A stretch of DNA of 64,000 nt from Cytobacillus suaedae (GTDB taxonomy: Bacteria; Bacillota; Bacilli; Bacillales; Bacillaceae_L): NCBI GenBank assembly GCA_014960805.1, contig CP063163.1, positions 1,692,001 through 1,756,000 on the forward strand. The letters run 5' to 3'. The notes beneath the pieces are model-generated. The model did not search any database. It was given only the letters and a program-made list of their open reading frames with translations, and had not been told where the DNA came from. The position numbers and the translations under genes are program-made. Within the stretch, counting starts at the first letter, position 1. Every line of letters starts with the position of its first letter. Positions 60,786-64,000 of the stretch are shown here, piece by piece.

Positions 60786-61290
60786 CAGGCACTTGCTTTC
60801 CGCGGGGCACCATGCTGAATAAGGCATGTTTTCGGGCTTCAACTCATTCAAGAGTGTAATCGAAGTCTGAATAAGGCATGTTTTCGGACTTCAACTCCAA
60901 CAAGCGCGTAATCGAAGTCTGAAAGAAGCATGTTTTCGGACTTCAACTCATACAAGCGAGGAATTGAAGTCTGAATAATCATGTTTTCGGACTTCAACTC
61001 GAACAAGCGCGTAATCGAAGTCTGAATTAGGCATGTTTTCGGACTTCAACTCGAACAAGCGCGTAATCGAAGTCTAAATTAGGCATGTTTTCGGACTTCA
61101 ACTCATACAAGTGAGGAATCGAAGTCTGAAAGGGGCATGAATTCAGACTTCAACTAAAACGAACAGCGAATTGAAGTCTGAATAAGACACTACTCACTTA
61201 ATTCACTTTTTCATTGGGCTCTCTTAGCTTAGGGTCTCATCCTTCCCACAAATTCCTCAGGAGTCAAGTGCCTTCCGCTACAATCCACTC
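60786..61290. repeat. GC-rich interspersed repeat element, copy C, expanded
   Basis: Ends match copies A and B: CAGGCACTTGCTTTCCGCGG at the left and CAGGAGTCAAGTGCCTTCC at the right. The interior is not the short GC-rich core but an array of seven or eight 52-bp units (next entry). No gene is supported in 60726-61416. Confidence 0.88.
60811..61190. repeat. 52-bp palindromic repeat array 2
   Basis: Units start at 60862, 60914, 60966, 61017, 61069, 61121 and 61173 (spacing 51-52 bp), with a diverged unit before them. Each has a palindrome GAAGTCTGAA ... TTCGGACTTC (31 bp) and a 21-bp linker with AACTCGAACAAGCGCG. Sequence differs from array 1 but period and hairpin plan are the same. Confidence 0.9.
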
Positions 61291-61416
61291 TTAATTTACT
61301 ATATTTTAAGCAACATTCTCTACGAAAAGAGTTAAACAGAAAAGGCCACGTTCATTGGCCTTTTTACATTACATAACATCTTCATTTTTATGCTTGTTTA
61401 CCTAGGATTAACATCA

Positions 61417-61647
61417 CTATAAATTAAGTAGTGTAGAGAGCTTCTCATTTCTCTCACTTTGCTCTATGTCTGTAGCTAAGTCATATTTCTTGAGAAGGTG
61501 AAAGATTTCATTTAGTGTTTCCTGGGTTCTAGTAGTAGATAAATAAGTTTCAGTTGTTTCATATAATGATTGTGGTAAAAAGGCTTTCTGGCTTTCAAGT
61601 TTTTTAAGTACGTCTTCTAACGAGTGGTCAATGTTACAAGTAGACAT
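61417..61647 (-). CDS. Small hypothetical protein
   Basis: 76 aa from the ATG at 61647 (AGGAGG, 6 nt). Soluble, helical, acidic; one CNIDH motif at the N-terminus. Family not recognised; the strong ribosome site argues for a real gene. Confidence 0.65.
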   Translation of the reverse strand: MSTCNIDHSLEDVLKKLESQKAFLPQSLYETTETYLSTTRTQETLNEIFHLLKKYDLATDIEQSERNEKLSTLLNL

Positions 61648-61740
61648 GATTTTCCTCCTAATGCTTTTTACTAACCATATCATATTAAGTAGCGATTTTC
61701 ACAGGTTAGAAAACGATTAACATTTTCGCACACAAAAATA

Positions 61741-61806
61741 GGGCCATCCACATACCGTTCTGGTTAGTCCCGCAACGAGGCGATTAGATAGAGGTGGATG
61801 ACCCTT
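61741..61806 (-). terminator. Long-loop hairpin terminator
   Basis: AGGGTCATCCAC pairs with GTGGATGGCCCT on the minus strand with a loop of about 40 nt that has its own pairing potential, then ATTTTTG. Serves the thioredoxin-like gene. Confidence 0.65.
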
Positions 61807-61835
61807 GTTACTATTCTATGGCTATAATTAAAAAG

Positions 61836-62408
61836 TTATACATTCACACTTTTAAGAAATGTAATTAAATCTTTTTTTACTTCATTCCAAAGATGTTCAT
61901 CGGTTGCGAATTGTGCTGTTAATGTAGATATGAATTGTTTAAAAGCTTCCTCATAATTAGGTGACTCTTTAGCTGGGACTTCTTCCTTTAGTGTAGAAAC
62001 GAGATCTTGTACGTAAGGTGCTCTTGGTCCCCATTTTCCAATTTCCTTACCGTCTTTATCAAGTAATATGATAATTGGAATAGATCTTGCTGTTCCATTT
62101 GTTAAGTACTGGTCCATCAATTCTAAATTTTCATCTCTGTTTAAATAGCGGGTTTCAATGAATCCTTCATTTGCAAGCCTTAAGAAAATTGGGAGATTCA
62201 CCATCGCATCACCACACCAATCAGCTGTTAGTATTACAGCTTTTAACTGCCTTGTTTGAAGTGTATGTAAGAAATCAAGTTCCTCTTTATTGATCTGAAC
62301 TTGAACATGATTATATACATTTAATAAATTTTCCTGATGTACGTTCATGCTTGAAATATAGGTATGGGCATTTAATCCTTTCTCAAACCATGAGTGTAAA
62401 TTCTTCAT
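61836..62408 (-). CDS. Thioredoxin-family protein with single active-site cysteine
   Basis: 190 aa. Thioredoxin fold: LKAVILTADWCGDAMVNLPIF (about 55-75), with C65 but Asp-Ala replacing the second cysteine, then GTARSIPIIILLDKDGKEIGKWG (cis-Pro region). A monothiol mechanism is expected. AAGGAGG site. No signal peptide. Confidence 0.83.
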   Translation of the reverse strand: MKNLHSWFEKGLNAHTYISSMNVHQENLLNVYNHVQVQINKEELDFLHTLQTRQLKAVILTADWCGDAMVNLPIFLRLANEGFIETRYLNRDENLELMDQYLTNGTARSIPIIILLDKDGKEIGKWGPRAPYVQDLVSTLKEEVPAKESPNYEEAFKQFISTLTAQFATDEHLWNEVKKDLITFLKSVNV

Positions 62409-62580
62409 TTCTTTTCCTCCTTATGGTAACCTCTGATTGTATCCCTTTTTTATCTAGAATTACATATAAAATAGCGTAAAATGATAATAACTTCTACTAT
62501 TTTGTCTTCAAACGTGAGAAAATAGTAGGTATCTTTGAAAATATAGAGCAAACAACGGCTTCAGACAGAAAGGTGCTAAT

Positions 62581-63534
62581 ATGCTGAAAGATTTAAATTA
62601 TACTTTACCCTATACAACATTTGATCGAGAAGAGTGGGCGAGCTTTGACACAACTTCTACGACAGCGCTTACAGAAACGGAAGTTAAGGACTTACAAGGA
62701 ATTAATCGACAAATATCAATGGATGAAGTTACACACATTTATCGCCCATTGACACGTCTATTACACTTATATTCACTAGCAACGAAGGATCGTTACCAAA
62801 TAACCACTTCGTTTCTTAATAATCGTATAAAAAAAGTCCCATTTATTATCGGAATTGCTGGAAGTGTAGCAGTTGGCAAAAGTACAACCGCCCGTTTACT
62901 TCAACATTTACTCTCCACATTTCCTGAACATCCTAAAGTAGAACTAGTTACTACGGACGGATTCCTTTATCCGAATCAAGTCCTTGAAGAGAGAGGAATC
63001 ATGAATCGAAAGGGATTTCCTGAGAGTTATGATACAGGAAGGCTAATACAATTTTTAGCTGATTTAAAGACAGGTAAAAAAGAGGTAAAGGCACCTATCT
63101 ATTCCCACTTAGAATACGATATTTTAAAAGGTGAGTTTCAACACGTTGTTGAACCAGATATTGTGATTGTTGAAGGAATCAATGTATTACAAGTTCAAAC
63201 CAATAAGCCTAAAAAGTCACATTCACCGCTGTTTGTTTCTGATTTCTTTGATTTCTCAATCTACGTAGATGCAGATGAAGAGAATTTATTAGAATGGTAC
63301 ATTGATCGCTTCAAAATTTTACGAAATACAGCGTTTAGTAATCCTAAATCGTATTTTCATCGCCATGCTCATTTAACAGATGAAGAAGCTGTAAAATTTG
63401 CAACAGATATTTGGACAAATATTAACGGTAAGAATTTACGCCTAAATATCTTACCAACTCGTACTAGAGCAAATTTGATTCTAGAAAAAGGGACAAACCA
63501 TTCAGTGTCCCGCATCAAATTAAGAACAATCTAA
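62581..63534 (+). CDS. coaA: Pantothenate kinase, type I
   Basis: 317 aa, the usual CoaA length. P-loop [12 protein letters not shown] (91-102), [11 protein letters not shown] (about 124-134) and GINVLQ. Phosphorylates pantothenate, the first step of coenzyme A synthesis, and is feedback-inhibited by CoA in this class. Monocistronic with a terminator at 63552. Confidence 0.95.
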   Translation: MLKDLNYTLPYTTFDREEWASFDTTSTTALTETEVKDLQGINRQISMDEVTHIYRPLTRLLHLYSLATKDRYQITTSFLNNRIKKVPFIIGIAGSVAVGKSTTARLLQHLLSTFPEHPKVELVTTDGFLYPNQVLEERGIMNRKGFPESYDTGRLIQFLADLKTGKKEVKAPIYSHLEYDILKGEFQHVVEPDIVIVEGINVLQVQTNKPKKSHSPLFVSDFFDFSIYVDADEENLLEWYIDRFKILRNTAFSNPKSYFHRHAHLTDEEAVKFATDIWTNINGKNLRLNILPTRTRANLILEKGTNHSVSRIKLRTI

Positions 63535-63551
63535 CCCAACGTATTTTACAG

Positions 63552-63581
63552 AACCATATCTTGACTGGATATGGTTTTTTA
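63552..63581 (+). terminator. Terminator of coaA
   Basis: AACCATATC pairs with GATATGGTT, followed by a T-run. Confidence 0.87.
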
Positions 63582-63637
63582 TATTGAAAAATTTTACAAT
63601 TATAGATTAGTATATTATTAGAAAAGGAGTGATTACT

Positions 63638-64000
63638 ATGTTTATCGTTAATGTAGAGGGTGCAGTTTTTAAGGGGGATAAATGGTTAATAATTAAACGT
63701 AGTGAAAAGGAAGAGCATGCTGGTGGAATGCTTTCCCTAGTAGGTGGGAAGGTAGATGTGGAAGGAAACTCTCAGGATATATTAGAGAGAACAGTTAAGC
63801 GGGAGATTCTTGAAGAAGTAGATATTGAAGTTAAAAATAAAGTAACGTATCTGCATAATACATCATTTGTAACAGATAATGGGGAGCATGTGATTAACAT
63901 TGTATTCCTTTGTGAATATGCAAAAGGGGATGCGAAACCAAATTGCTCGGACGAGGTGTCAGACGTTTTATGGATGACCTATGATGAGGTAATGAATCAT
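63638..64000 (+). CDS. Nudix hydrolase, 3' truncated by window edge
   Basis: First 121 codons of a Nudix protein. The Nudix box reads GGKVDVEGNSQDILERTVKREILEEVDIEV, slightly extended, with REILEE intact. AAAAGGAG site before the ATG. The end lies outside the window. Substrate unknown. Confidence 0.82.
   Translation, partial: MFIVNVEGAVFKGDKWLIIKRSEKEEHAGGMLSLVGGKVDVEGNSQDILERTVKREILEEVDIEVKNKVTYLHNTSFVTDNGEHVINIVFLCEYAKGDAKPNCSDEVSDVLWMTYDEVMNH

Overview
The window reads as chromosome of a low-GC, endospore-forming member of the Bacillaceae. Evidence: AT-rich DNA, strong AGGAGG-type ribosome sites, sporulation genes (a Spo0E-type phosphatase, seven YjcZ-family microproteins, Gly/Tyr/His-rich coat-like proteins), and Bacillus-type genes such as czcD/czrA/czcO, ppaC, a type I MetAP, coaA, a YlbC-like CAP protein and YhaM- and YtkL-like proteins. 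The first gene (PhzF) and the last (Nudix) are cut by the window edges. No rRNA, tRNA, phage, transposase or CRISPR was seen.

Layout. 1-5.5 kb: PhzF, GNAT and methyltransferase genes, then a leftward zinc-resistance operon czcO(frameshifted)-czrA-czcD behind a 24-bp palindromic operator. 5.5-5.8 kb: an array of 52-bp palindromic repeats. 6-9.1 kb: FAD oxidoreductase, an ECF sigma/membrane-protein pair, and a Spo0E-like protein. 9.2-12.2 kb: an HxlR regulator coupled to a redoxin lipoprotein with an in-frame UGA, a GTP cyclohydrolase II, a small regulator/membrane-protein cassette and a decayed copy of the cyclohydrolase 3' half. 12.4-24 kb: amine oxidase, AI-2E-family transporter, two orphan DppBC-like permeases, Nudix, GNAT and hydrolase genes. 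24.3 kb: an OsmC gene with an in-frame UGA. 26-33 kb: a PerR/Fur regulator, a CAP protein, a BASS transporter, and a SAM-I riboswitch ahead of a ribose-type ABC transporter. 33-48 kb: pentapeptide protein, ArsR/SRPBCC pair, CorC-like protein, MFS, Nudix, phosphatase, ppaC, membrane-protein operon, preQ1-I riboswitch with a queuosine-precursor transporter, IseA-like protein, MetAP and CPBP protease. 48.1-49.4 kb: five tandem yjcZ copies. 50-64 kb: kinase-like, DUF421, VanW, NudL, YrvL-like, PPOX and HD-nuclease genes, a spore-protein cluster, a GC-rich repeat element carrying a second 52-bp array, thioredoxin-like protein, coaA and Nudix.

The most notable observation is that two unrelated thiol-redox genes (redoxin lipoprotein, OsmC) each have an in-frame UGA exactly where the family has its reactive cysteine. 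Each UGA is followed at 20-26 nt by a 6-bp hairpin with a GGU-containing loop, the form of a bacterial SECIS. This predicts a selenocysteine-decoding Bacillus; the Sel genes themselves are not in the window. Other points of interest are three regulator genes whose best-placed start codon is AUA or AUU, three arrays of 52-bp palindromic repeats, and a decaying yjcZ gene array.
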